Below the pieces are notes generated by a model. That model saw only the letters and a list, made by a program, of their open reading frames with translations, did no database searches and was not told the origin of the DNA. A program made the position numbers and the translations under genes. From CAVVFX01 sp963747535 (GTDB taxonomy: Bacteria; Acidobacteriota; Terriglobia; Bryobacterales; Bryobacteraceae), in contig CAVVFX010000006.1 of assembly GCA_963747535.1 (NCBI GenBank), positions 992,001 to 1,056,000 on the forward strand: a stretch of 64,000 nucleotides of DNA, given 5' to 3'. This document shows positions 8,153-16,300 of this stretch, one piece after another. The first letter of the stretch is position 1; each line of letters opens with the position of its first letter.

Positions 8153-9124
8153 TCAAATCGGGTAGAAATTGCGAACCCAGGCATGGCGCCGCATGACTTC
8201 GAGTGTGTTCGGAGGCAGCGGTCCTTGTCCGATGGCCGCCGCGTTCTGGGACACCCGTTCCGCTCGCCGCATCCCCGGTATCACGCTCGATACGGCCGGG
8301 TCCGAGATGCAGAAGCGCAGCGCGACCTCCGAGATATGCTCCATGGGAACCTGTAGTTCCTCACAGATGGCTCGCACGTGGTCGTGCACCTCCTTCTTGC
8401 GGTCTCCGGAGAAGTACAAGTTGCGGAAGTCGCCATCCGGGAATTGCGTGAATTCGTTGATCTGGCCGGTCAGCGATCCTTCGTCGAACGGCACCCGCGC
8501 GATGACGCCGATATTCTTCTCCCGGCACAAGGGAAACAGATGCATCTCGGGCGACTGGTCGAAGATGTTATAAATCACCTGCACGGTGTCAATGAGGCCG
8601 GTCCCTATCAGGGCGAGCGCCGAATCCGGCTGGTGGTCATTGATGGAGACGCCAACCGCGCGGACCTTGCCGGACGTCTTGATGTCTTCGAATCCGCGGC
8701 GCCATTCATCGCTGTCGATCCACTCCGGGTTCCAGACGTGAAGCTGCTGCAGATCGATCACTTCGACGCCAAGATTTTTCAGGCTTAGATCGGTACATTC
8801 GACGATATAATCGCGCGAAAACACCTCTTCGATCGGGATGCCCGGACGCGCAGGCCAGAGCTGGTTCTTCGGCGGGACCTTAGTGGCGATGTAAATCTGG
8901 ACCTCGCAATCGCCCTTGAGCTTCCCGATCAAACGCTCGCTATGACCGTCGCCGTATGCCAGGGCAGTATCGAAGAAATTCATCCCGTTCTCGAGCGCCG
9001 CGTGAAGCGCCGCCAGGGCCTGCTTATCGCCGGAACCAAGCCACTGTTTGCCGCCGATCCCCCACGCTCCGTATCCAAGCTCACTCACTTCAAAACCGGT
9101 TCTGCCTAATTTTCGATAGCGCAT
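8153..9124 (-). CDS. Aldo/keto reductase
   Basis: The 323-residue TIM-barrel oxidoreductase has the catalytic tetrad visible: D52 and Y58 in FFDTALAYGDG, K82 in IATKVPP, and the His in QQLHVW. The C-terminal cofactor region SDPAVSSVIPGMRRAERVSQN matches the NADP-binding segment of the family. The start is set at the ATG at 9124 (MRYRKLGRTG), which fits the family N-terminus; the longer reading frame upstream crosses repeat sequence. Physiological substrate is not predictable. The gene is preceded by a repeat-rich gap and by the permease gene on the same strand. Confidence 0.9.
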   Translation of the reverse strand: MRYRKLGRTGFEVSELGYGAWGIGGKQWLGSGDKQALAALHAALENGMNFFDTALAYGDGHSERLIGKLKGDCEVQIYIATKVPPKNQLWPARPGIPIEEVFSRDYIVECTDLSLKNLGVEVIDLQQLHVWNPEWIDSDEWRRGFEDIKTSGKVRAVGVSINDHQPDSALALIGTGLIDTVQVIYNIFDQSPEMHLFPLCREKNIGVIARVPFDEGSLTGQINEFTQFPDGDFRNLYFSGDRKKEVHDHVRAICEELQVPMEHISEVALRFCISDPAVSSVIPGMRRAERVSQNAAAIGQGPLPPNTLEVMRRHAWVRNFYPI

Positions 9125-9236
9125 CGCGCTTTTATTGTAAGCCGTGCCCATCGCGTTGGGTACCGGGTGCAGGCCCTCTACCGAACCGCGACCGTAAGAA
9201 GCCGTGAAAAAAATCGGCGGGTCTTCTCCCGTATGT

Positions 9237-9292
9237 CGGACCATCGTTTTTTGTGGTCCGGGGCACGCTCTGGGTCGGCTGCGCAGCAGCCG
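9237..9292 (-). repeat. Dispersed two-hairpin palindromic repeat, copy B
   Basis: CGGACCA (9237-9243) pairs perfectly with TGGTCCG (9254-9260) over a T-rich loop. After 15 bases a second hairpin, CGGCTGC-GCA-GCAGCCG (9276-9292), is also perfect. It lies between two minus-strand genes, the permease and the aldo/keto reductase. Confidence 0.75.
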
Positions 9293-9298
9293 TTTTGT

Positions 9299-10636
9299 CT
9301 ACCGGGCTGCGACCGTAAGGGAGCGGTGACGCAGCAGCCGATACGCGGGATAACTGGCAGTCAGCAGCAGCAGCGCGTAGAGACTGTTCGCACGATCGCT
9401 GTATACGGCGCCCGTCAGGAAGGCGAGGCTTGCGGCCAGCGCCAGAACCGTGGGAACGGGATACAGGGGCACGCGGAACGGCCGCTCCGCAGCCGGCCTC
9501 CTGGCCCGTAGTACGATCAGCGAAATGTAAGACCAGCAGTAGTTGGCGACATAGAAGAATCCCGCCATCGCGATCAGGCGGTCGACGGTGCCGCTGAGCA
9601 CCAGCGCGATTGCGGCGCAGGTCGTGATGGCGAGAGCCGTGCGTGGCGTGCCGTTAGGGGCCACGGTGGCCGCGCGCTCCGAGAAGAGGCCGTCACGGCT
9701 GACGGCGAAGAGGATGCGGGTCCCGGTCATCAGCACCACGTGGAGCAGCGTCAGCAGGATCACCACCGCGACCCCAGACAAAAGCAATTCGCTGCTGTGG
9801 CCGAAGATCAGCCGGGCAGCGTCTGCCGCGGCAAATTTGGAGGCCGCCAGACCGGCCGGTCCCAAGACGCGGAGGAATGCGAAGTTCAGTAGCAGGTAAA
9901 TGGACGTGACCAGGGCCAGACCGGCGAACATCGCGCGGGGAATGGAACTTGCCGGACCGCGCGTCTCTTCGGCAAAGTAGATGGGCTCGTACCAGCCGTC
10001 GTAAGTCACCACCACGGACTGGATGGCAAGTATCAGCGCGGCGATGAAACTGGCCGCCGGGGCCGGCGCCACCGGCATGGAGCGATCCGCCGAAGGAACA
10101 CTGATGCAGGCCACCACCAGCCCGAACAGGCTGGCCGCTGCAATAGCGGACGCAATTTGTTGCACGCGTCCGCTGATCCGAATACCGAACCACTGGATCG
10201 CAAAGAACCCGAGAATAAAGCCGGTCCCCAGGAGTTGTCCATAGTGCTCGGCAGACGGGACTACGCGGCCCAGGAATTCCACCGCGGTCATCGCAGCGTA
10301 GGCCGCGGCGGCGACGTTGGCCAGGAAGTCGGACCAGCCCACCGCGAATCCAGCCGTATCTCCCATGGCTTCGCGCGCGTAAACATAGAAGCCGCCGGCG
10401 CGCGGAATCATGGTGGCAAGTTCCGCGACGTTGAGCGCGCCTAATGCCGAGTAAGCCGCTCCGCTGAACCAGAGCAACATGATTAGCCACGGCTCGCGGA
10501 GGTAGGATGCCACCGGTCCGGGCTGGCGCAGGATGCCCACCCCGAGAGTGCACCCTATGGATACGGCAATGCCGAAGAAGAGGCCCAAGACCCGCAGCAG
10601 AGTAGTCGACTGCGAGGTATTCTTTCGGGATAGCAT
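9299..10636 (-). CDS. APC-superfamily amino acid permease
   Basis: The 445-residue integral membrane protein has about 12 hydrophobic helices and the helix-1 motif GIAVSIGCTLGVGILRQPG typical of the APC family (LAT/AAT-like secondary transporters). The conserved PRAGGFYVYAREA segment and a charged loop before ISLIVLRARRPAAERPFRVP near the C-terminus also fit. It probably moves amino acids with a counter-solute or protons. The final residues HRSLTVAAR are encoded by a dispersed GACCGTAAGGGAGCGG repeat rather than by conserved family sequence. It is divergent from the oxidoreductase gene at 10657. Confidence 0.88.
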   Translation of the reverse strand: MLSRKNTSQSTTLLRVLGLFFGIAVSIGCTLGVGILRQPGPVASYLREPWLIMLLWFSGAAYSALGALNVAELATMIPRAGGFYVYAREAMGDTAGFAVGWSDFLANVAAAAYAAMTAVEFLGRVVPSAEHYGQLLGTGFILGFFAIQWFGIRISGRVQQIASAIAAASLFGLVVACISVPSADRSMPVAPAPAASFIAALILAIQSVVVTYDGWYEPIYFAEETRGPASSIPRAMFAGLALVTSIYLLLNFAFLRVLGPAGLAASKFAAADAARLIFGHSSELLLSGVAVVILLTLLHVVLMTGTRILFAVSRDGLFSERAATVAPNGTPRTALAITTCAAIALVLSGTVDRLIAMAGFFYVANYCWSYISLIVLRARRPAAERPFRVPLYPVPTVLALAASLAFLTGAVYSDRANSLYALLLLTASYPAYRLLRHRSLTVAAR

Positions 10637-10656
10637 TTAGAAGAGACTGTACCGCA

Positions 10657-11661
10657 ATGAGAGCCTACGAAATCGAAAAATTTGGATTAGACGAATTGAA
10701 GCTGGCCGAACGGCCGGAGCCCCGGGCGGGTTTCGGTCAGGTAGTGGTGAAGGTCCGCGCGGTGTCGTTGAACTTCCGCGACCTGATGGTGGTGAAGGGC
10801 CAGTACAACCCGAAATTGAAGTTGCCGATGGTGCCGTGTTCGGACGCCGCGGGCGAGGTGATCGCCGTCGGCGAAGGTGTCACGCGTGTGAAGACCGGGG
10901 ATCGCGTCTGCGGGATCTTCATGCAGGGTTGGCTGGCCGGCGAAGTGAACGACGACGCCGCGCGAACCGCTTTGGGCGGAGCGATCGATGGAGTTCTTGC
11001 CGAGTCGGTCGTCCTCAGCCAGGAAGGCGTGGTACCGATCCCGGAGCACTTGCGCTTCGAAGAGGCGGCCACGCTGCCCTGCACGGGCGTAACGGCATGG
11101 CATGCGCTGGTCACGCGAGGGCAGATCAAAGCCGGCGATACGGTGGTGACGCTCGGTACGGGCGGCGTCTCGACCTTTGCACTGCAGTTTGCCGTAGCGA
11201 GCGGCGCGCGAGTGATCGCGACTTCCAGCAGCGACGAAAAACTGGCTCGGACGAAGTCGATGGGCGCGTGGGAGACGATCAACTACAAGACCACTCCAGA
11301 CTGGGAAGAGCGCGTGCGCAAGATCACCGGTGGGGGCGCGGACCACGTGGTTGAGGTCGGAGGCTTGGGAACGCTCATGAAATCGCTGCGGGCTGTCCGG
11401 ATGGGCGGTACGGTGAGCGTTATCGGCGCGCTAAGCGGAGGCGGAGTGGAACTGAGCCCGGTACCGATTCTCATGAAGTCCATCCGGGTCCAAGGTATTT
11501 TTGTCGGTTCGCGAGAGATGTTCGAAGCGATGAACCGGGCGATCGTTGCGCACCGGATGCGTCCGGTCGTGGATCGGGTTTTCGGCTTCGAGGAAGCGCG
11601 CGCCGCCATGCGCTACATGGAATCCGGGGCGCACTTCGGAAAGGTCGTGATCAGCCGTTAG
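10657..11661 (+). CDS. Zinc-free medium-chain dehydrogenase (quinone oxidoreductase-like)
   Basis: The 334-residue protein has the MDR fold: GroES-like N-domain with SLNFRDLMVVKGQY, and a Rossmann domain with the nucleotide loop VVTLGTGGVSTFALQFA. The catalytic-zinc Cys and the four-Cys structural-zinc cluster are absent, placing it with quinone oxidoreductase/crotonyl-CoA reductase-type members that reduce enones or quinones with NADPH. It starts 20 bases from the divergent permease gene. A 125-base gap separates it from motA. Confidence 0.85.
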   Translation: MRAYEIEKFGLDELKLAERPEPRAGFGQVVVKVRAVSLNFRDLMVVKGQYNPKLKLPMVPCSDAAGEVIAVGEGVTRVKTGDRVCGIFMQGWLAGEVNDDAARTALGGAIDGVLAESVVLSQEGVVPIPEHLRFEEAATLPCTGVTAWHALVTRGQIKAGDTVVTLGTGGVSTFALQFAVASGARVIATSSSDEKLARTKSMGAWETINYKTTPDWEERVRKITGGGADHVVEVGGLGTLMKSLRAVRMGGTVSVIGALSGGGVELSPVPILMKSIRVQGIFVGSREMFEAMNRAIVAHRMRPVVDRVFGFEEARAAMRYMESGAHFGKVVISR

Positions 11662-11786
11662 TGATCACTTGAAAGTCATTGTCAGTTCTTCAGTTGTCAG
11701 TAACGACGCTCGTCTTCGGGTGACGACTGATAACTGACGACTCTCCCTCTACAGTTTTCCCCCCCACCCGCCGATATAAGACCAGC

Positions 11787-12677
11787 ATGTGGGTAATTAT
11801 CGGACTGGTAGTGGTGTTCGGCTCAATCATCGGCGGTTTCCTGATGGAGAAAGGCAACCTCCTGGTGCTGATGCAGCCGGCCGAACTGGTCATTATTGGC
11901 GGAGCGGCTCTGGGCACCATCTTTATTGCGAATCCCATGCCTACGGTGATTCGCATGGCCAAAGCGATCTTGCGTGCTTTGTCGGGGTCACGCTACAGCA
12001 AAGCGTTTTACCTGGAAACGTTGACGATGCTAGGCGTGATTTTCCAGACGGCTCGCAAGCAGGGACTGGCGAAACTCGAAGCCGATGTCGATGATCCCGG
12101 GAAAAGTGCACTTTTTACCAAATATCCAAAGTTTCTGGCAGATCACCACGCCCTGGATTTTGTGTGCGACACATTGCGTGTTGCGGTCACTGGCGGGGTC
12201 GGAGCGTACGAGATTGATCAGGCCATGGAGATCGACATCGAGGCCCACCACGCGGAAGCGCATCCGCCGGTCGCAGCCTTGCAGACAGTCGCGGATGCGC
12301 TGCCGGGGCTGGGGATTGTCGCCGCGGTTCTTGGAGTCGTGATCACCATGGGGGCACTCGGAGGGCCTCCAGAGGCGATAGGACACAAGGTCGCGGCGGC
12401 GCTCGTCGGAACGTTTCTGGGAATCCTTCTTTGTTACGGGGTTTTCGGTCCCATTTCAAGCAAACTCGCGGGACTGAATAATGACGATGCGACCTACTAT
12501 CAGTGTCTGCGGACCGGACTGTCGTCATTCATCAAGGGAGCGCCGCCGATCTTGGCAGTGGAGTTTGCCCGGCGGTCCCTACCGCACGAAGTTCGGCCGA
12601 GTTTCAAAGATGCGGAAGCCGCGGTGCGAGGCGCCAAGAGCGCGCCTGGGGGAGAAGGTTCGGCACAGGCAGCCTAG
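11787..12677 (+). CDS. motA: Flagellar motor stator protein MotA
   Basis: MotA forms the proton-driven stator ring with MotB. The 296-residue product has four membrane segments (residues about 1-20, 30-50, 168-190, 203-225), the large cytoplasmic loop with HHAEAHPP, the conserved ADALPGLGIVAAVLGVVITM in helix 3 with its functional Pro, and KGAPPILAVEFARR after helix 4. The length matches the long (E. coli-type) MotA. motB follows after 21 bases. No other flagellar or chemotaxis gene is in the window, so the pair is unlinked from its rotor genes. Confidence 0.95.
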   Translation: MWVIIGLVVVFGSIIGGFLMEKGNLLVLMQPAELVIIGGAALGTIFIANPMPTVIRMAKAILRALSGSRYSKAFYLETLTMLGVIFQTARKQGLAKLEADVDDPGKSALFTKYPKFLADHHALDFVCDTLRVAVTGGVGAYEIDQAMEIDIEAHHAEAHPPVAALQTVADALPGLGIVAAVLGVVITMGALGGPPEAIGHKVAAALVGTFLGILLCYGVFGPISSKLAGLNNDDATYYQCLRTGLSSFIKGAPPILAVEFARRSLPHEVRPSFKDAEAAVRGAKSAPGGEGSAQAA

Positions 12678-12698
12678 CCCGGAAATAAGAAGAGACTT

Positions 12699-13538
12699 AT
12701 GGAACCAACAGCGCCCCATCCCATTATCATCGTCAAGAAGAAGGGCGGGCATGGAGGACACCACGGTGGCGCGTGGAAGGTAGCCTACGCCGATTTCGTT
12801 ACTGCCATGATGGCGCTTTTCATCGTATTGTGGCTGCTCAATACCAGTGAGGACACCCAGAAGACGATCGGCGGATACTTCCTCGACCCCCTGGGGAAGG
12901 GCAGAGAGACGGGCACTGGCATGCATGGTTCGGGTGAAACCGTCAATCTTAAGAAAGATGACATGCCCAAACTGAAGGAACAGATCGAAAGAGCCATGAA
13001 GAAAATGCCCCAGATGCAGGCCCTCAAGAATCAGGTTCGGCTGATTGTCACTGGGGAGGGACTGCGCATCGAGTTACTGGAGAACGAGCGCGCGAACGCG
13101 ACCTTCTTCGAATCCGGCCGCGCCGAGCCAACAGAAAAGTGCCGCGGGCTGCTGGCCCTGCTCTCCGCGCAGTTGGGTACCCTCGATAACAAATTGCTCA
13201 TCGAAGGCCACACCGATTCCAGGCCCTTCAACGACGACCGCAATTACACCAATTGGGAACTCTCCGCGGACCGGGCGAACGCGGCGCGGCGTTTGATGGA
13301 GAGCGACGGATTAAAGCGAGGCCAGGTCGCGCAGGTGCGGGGATTCGCGGATCAGAATCTGCTTATCCCGAAGGATCCTCAGAACGCATCCAATCGCCGG
13401 GTCTCGGTGATTGTCCAGTATCTCGCCAGCGCGGTACCCGTGCCCGCTACTATAAAACCTCCCGCATTTCCGGGTGATAGCCCGGGAAACACTCATCAAA
13501 ACGCAGCAGGTTCTTCGCCAGCCTCACATTCAAAGTGA
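12699..13538 (+). CDS. motB: Flagellar motor stator protein MotB
   Basis: MotB anchors the stator to peptidoglycan and carries the proton-binding Asp. Here D32 lies in AYADFVTAMMALFIVLWLL, the conserved single helix. The periplasmic part has the plug region and an OmpA-like peptidoglycan-binding domain with IEGHTDSRPF, NWELSADRANAARR and NRRVSVIV. An N-terminal KKKGGHGGHHGGAWK stretch is cytoplasmic. It is operonic with motA. Its last 89 bases overlap the 3' end of the convergent PDZ gene, encoding the Pro/Ser-rich tail after the OmpA domain. Confidence 0.95.
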   Translation: MEPTAPHPIIIVKKKGGHGGHHGGAWKVAYADFVTAMMALFIVLWLLNTSEDTQKTIGGYFLDPLGKGRETGTGMHGSGETVNLKKDDMPKLKEQIERAMKKMPQMQALKNQVRLIVTGEGLRIELLENERANATFFESGRAEPTEKCRGLLALLSAQLGTLDNKLLIEGHTDSRPFNDDRNYTNWELSADRANAARRLMESDGLKRGQVAQVRGFADQNLLIPKDPQNASNRRVSVIVQYLASAVPVPATIKPPAFPGDSPGNTHQNAAGSSPASHSK

Positions 13539-14295
13539 GTTCCTTATGATTGCGCACCACGGTCAAGGTAACGTTCTTGCCGGAATTCCGGAGAAATGGA
13601 GTGATGCTGCGCGGAGATGAAACGGCTTGGCCATCCACCTTGGTAATCACATCGCCGGCCTTCAACCCGGCTGAGTCCGCCGCCGATCCCTTGGTAACTG
13701 CCCGCACCAGCACGCCCTGTTTCACGCCGAAGAATTCCGCCAGTTGCGTGTTCAACGCTTCGGTTTCCACTCCCAGGGTGGTGCTGCGCCACGAGAACAT
13801 ATCATACGGAGTATCGGGAATCATTGGGGGCTCGGGGGGAAACGGCGGGAATCGCGTGCCCGGCATTAAAACAAATGGGCGGTCCGATCTGGAACCGATG
13901 GTCGCGGTGACGGATTGTTTAGCGCCGCTACGCCAGACCTGCATCGCGGCTTTGCGCCCCGTAGGCGTTTCCTGGACCATGCGGACGAACTGTTCGCCGC
14001 CCTCGACCGGCTGTCCGTTGTACTCAATAATCACGTCGCCCTGTTTGATGCCTGCCCTGGCTGCGGGTGAATCCTCGTCAACCCAAGTCACCTCGAGGCC
14101 TTGCGGCTCTTTGAGCCCTAACGCTTTGGCGCGTTCCTCCGTCAAATCGACCCCGGCAATCCCCAGATAGCTGCGGGACTGAGAGTACGACGAAGCGGAC
14201 CTCGCCTTGGGCGCCTGGCTCTGTGCGCCCATGACCGGCAGCCAGGCTGGAACCACCGCCATCAGACCCACCGCCAGAATTCTTGTGCGAAACAT
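13450..14295 (-). CDS. Exported protein with two PDZ domains
   Basis: From the ATG at 14295 the product has a signal peptide (MFRTRILAVGLMAVVPAWLPVMGAQ split over the first 25 residues). Two PDZ domains follow: the first has YLGIAG then AARAGIKQGDVIIEYNGQPV, the second GVLVRAVTKGSAADSAGLKAGDVITKVDGQAV. PDZ domains bind C-terminal tails and in DegP-like proteases regulate proteolysis, but no protease domain is present, so it is a stand-alone periplasmic adaptor. It lies downstream of the ECF sigma/anti-sigma pair on the same strand, suggesting an envelope-stress role. Its 3' end overlaps motB. Confidence 0.8.
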   Translation of the reverse strand: MFRTRILAVGLMAVVPAWLPVMGAQSQAPKARSASSYSQSRSYLGIAGVDLTEERAKALGLKEPQGLEVTWVDEDSPAARAGIKQGDVIIEYNGQPVEGGEQFVRMVQETPTGRKAAMQVWRSGAKQSVTATIGSRSDRPFVLMPGTRFPPFPPEPPMIPDTPYDMFSWRSTTLGVETEALNTQLAEFFGVKQGVLVRAVTKGSAADSAGLKAGDVITKVDGQAVSSPRSITPFLRNSGKNVTLTVVRNHKELTLNVRLAKNLLRFDECFPGYHPEMREVL

Positions 14296-14414
14296 TTTCC
14301 TTGTATTAGACGGGATCAAGTCTGTTCTGTCACCCTCAGAACGAATCGTGGGGCGGAGGGCCTTGTCCTGGAAGCGCCCTATAGGCACCACCCCATGGTC
14401 GCCTGCGCCACGGT

Positions 14415-15347
14415 TCAGAACGTACCCAGCGTGGCATGCATCTCCTTCAACGCATCCTGCACCCGGGTGCGCACATAGTGGTTGTCTTCCTTTTGAAAAA
14501 CGTCCTGCAGGATCCCGACCATCGCGTCATCGTGGTGGCTGGTGAGGACGTCGATCGTTTCGATGCGCACCCCCGGGTCGTTGTCGTGCAACAGCACCTG
14601 CGCGAGCGTCTGGCGAACAGCCGGATCGCCCGCGAACGCCTTCAGCCCTTCGAGCGCCTTCAGCCGCACTCCCGCGTTGGTATCGTGCGCCACCGCGCCC
14701 AGCAACGCCGCGCGGACCGGCGAGGATTGGGCGCACTCCTTGAGTATCCCCACCGACTCTACCCGCACTCCGGGATTGTTTTCTTCACCGATCGCGTTGA
14801 GAAGCAGGCGTTGGATATTGTCGTCGTTCAGTCGCCCGGTGATCTCGCGGCGGTGGATTTCGTCGAGAGAGATGTGAACCGTTCCGGACGCCTGAGGCTC
14901 AATCGCGCGAACAGCCGATGAGAAGGCCGCATTTTCCACGCCCGCCTGATTGCTTCCGAACGAGCCCATTCCCAGCGGCGCCGGGCCAGTCAGGCGCGCC
15001 GCCAGGTAGCCCACGGCGATCAGCCCCATCGCGCTAAGCGGTACGCGCAGGCGGATTCCATCATGCCAGAAATCGTGAATCCATTCGCCGACGCCGAGCC
15101 ATCCGCGATGATGCACGCTCTCCCGTCCCGCGCGGCGGGACAAATCGCCCCGGCACTCCTGCAGCAGACCCGCGGGCACGGTAATCTCACGTGTGTCGAG
15201 AGCGGAGTGGATGGCCTTCTGCAGCTTGAATTCCCGCGCACAGGCCGTGCAACCGGCCACGTGATCCTCGACTGACTCTTCCGTCACGGGCGAAACTTCG
15301 CCGTAAAGATACAGCGGGATTGCGTTGACCACATCCTCGCATTTCAT
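14415..15347 (-). CDS. Zinc-finger anti-sigma factor with HEAT-repeat C-terminus
   Basis: The start ATG at 15347 overlaps the stop of the sigma gene (ATGA), the usual sigma/anti-sigma coupling. The N-terminus has C3 in MKCEDVV and the H-x3-C-x2-C zinc motif in EDHVAGCTACAREF, the ZAS/DUF3379-like anti-sigma signature. A single transmembrane helix (around VPLSAMGLIAVGYLAARL) follows. The outer portion of about 170 residues is built from HEAT-like helical repeats: NNPGVRVESVGILKE, TNAGVRLKALEGLKA, NDPGVRIETIDVLTS and DNHYVRTRVQDALKE. HEAT sensors on an anti-sigma factor are unusual and suggest signal input by protein binding outside the membrane. Confidence 0.88.
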   Translation of the reverse strand: MKCEDVVNAIPLYLYGEVSPVTEESVEDHVAGCTACAREFKLQKAIHSALDTREITVPAGLLQECRGDLSRRAGRESVHHRGWLGVGEWIHDFWHDGIRLRVPLSAMGLIAVGYLAARLTGPAPLGMGSFGSNQAGVENAAFSSAVRAIEPQASGTVHISLDEIHRREITGRLNDDNIQRLLLNAIGEENNPGVRVESVGILKECAQSSPVRAALLGAVAHDTNAGVRLKALEGLKAFAGDPAVRQTLAQVLLHDNDPGVRIETIDVLTSHHDDAMVGILQDVFQKEDNHYVRTRVQDALKEMHATLGTF

Positions 15348-15925
15348 ACAAACTCCCCCAATACAATGCGCATTTTCTGCGTGGCGCGAAACAGACAATT
15401 CTTGGCGGCTTCCTCACTGGTGCCCAACATCTCCCCGATATTGCGCAGCCGCAGGCCCTGGTAGTGCCGCAATTCGAAAACCATGCGCTCGCGCGGCGAC
15501 AGGTCTTCGAGGGCAGAACTGATCTTCTCCTGGAGTTGGCGGTTCCAGGCGTGACGTTCCGGATCGGCCGCCGGACCATCCTGGGCAAACTGTTCCATGC
15601 GGTCGAGCGGACCCTCGGGTGTGTCGATCACCGTGGATTCCTCGCGCCGCACCTTGCGCTTCCGCAAATGGTCCAGGCAGATGTTGGTAACAATCCGGTA
15701 GAGCCAGGTGTGAAAACTGCAGTCGAACCGGAACGCGTGGAGGTTCTTGTAGACCCGCAGGAAGGCTTCCTGGTAGATGTCTCGCGCATCCTCGGGCGAC
15801 CTCAGGAGATTCATGGCGATACGGAGAACGTTCTGGTCATAGGTGCGAACCAGGCTCTCAAATGCCTCCGCGTCCCCCCGCTGGGCGGCACGAATGAGTG
15901 TGGCTTCGTCGGCTTGGGTGGCCAT
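15344..15925 (-). CDS. ECF-family RNA polymerase sigma factor
   Basis: The 193-residue protein, starting at the ATG at 15925 (MATQADEATLIRAAQRGD), has sigma region 2 with DARDIYQEAFLRVYKNL and FHTWLYRIVTNICLDHLRKRK. Region 4 has LSPRERMVFELRHYQGLRLRNIGEML and the helix-turn-helix SEEAAKNCLFRATQK. Regions 1 and 3 are missing, which defines the ECF class. It overlaps its anti-sigma gene by four bases. The sequence upstream codes in the same frame but looks like leader, not sigma factor. Target promoters are unknown; the PDZ gene downstream is a candidate regulon member. Confidence 0.95.
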   Translation of the reverse strand: MATQADEATLIRAAQRGDAEAFESLVRTYDQNVLRIAMNLLRSPEDARDIYQEAFLRVYKNLHAFRFDCSFHTWLYRIVTNICLDHLRKRKVRREESTVIDTPEGPLDRMEQFAQDGPAADPERHAWNRQLQEKISSALEDLSPRERMVFELRHYQGLRLRNIGEMLGTSEEAAKNCLFRATQKMRIVLGEFV

Positions 15926-16200
15926 TCGGGTGGCGAGAACTCCAGCTGCTAACACCATGGGCAATATCGATAGACGTACGGCTACCGAAAAGGTCACGGA
16001 GGAGCCGTCCCGCCTCTGATGCTACCATCGGCCGTGGGGCACCCTCGTTTTTTGAGGTCTGCAGGCTATGAGCCGCGGGCCAGCTGCGCGCGGCTCCCGA
16101 GCGGCGACGAAAATTCGCCCTACGACTGTGACTCAGGAGGGCGTCCGAATGGCATCCTGCTCGTCCGTTGCCAGTTGCGCAGCGGCCGTTTTGGCTTGCG

Positions 16201-16235
16201 GCTGTACGGAGCAGGCCTTTGCGCTACCGTACAGC
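16201..16235. repeat. Inverted repeat GCTGTACGG / CCGTACAGC
   Basis: Perfect 9-base arms (16201-16209 and 16227-16235) flank a 17-base spacer and abut the next palindrome. It could be an operator or part of a composite repeat. Confidence 0.55.
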
Positions 16236-16283
16236 AGACCATCATTTTCTGTGGTCTGGGCCTGCGAAGCAGCCGTAGGCTGC
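16235..16283 (-). repeat. Dispersed two-hairpin palindromic repeat, copy C
   Basis: CAGACCA (16235-16241) pairs with TGGTCTG (16252-16258), then a CCTGCGAAGCAGCCG/GGCTGCAGG segment makes the second, imperfect hairpin. This copy lies upstream of the HEAT gene start at 16301, so it would be in its leader or promoter. Confidence 0.65.
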
Positions 16284-16300
16284 AGGCTGAGTGATATCAC

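Larger units (their letters stand above)
15926..16300. other. Divergent intergenic region with several hairpins
   Basis: This 375-base gap between the sigma gene (-) and the HEAT gene (+) contains a degenerate repeat piece near 16043-16070 (CCTCGTTTTTTGAGG), an inverted repeat GCTGTACGG/CCGTACAGC at 16201-16235, and repeat copy C at 16235. No convincing gene is seen. Both promoters must lie here. Confidence 0.6.
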
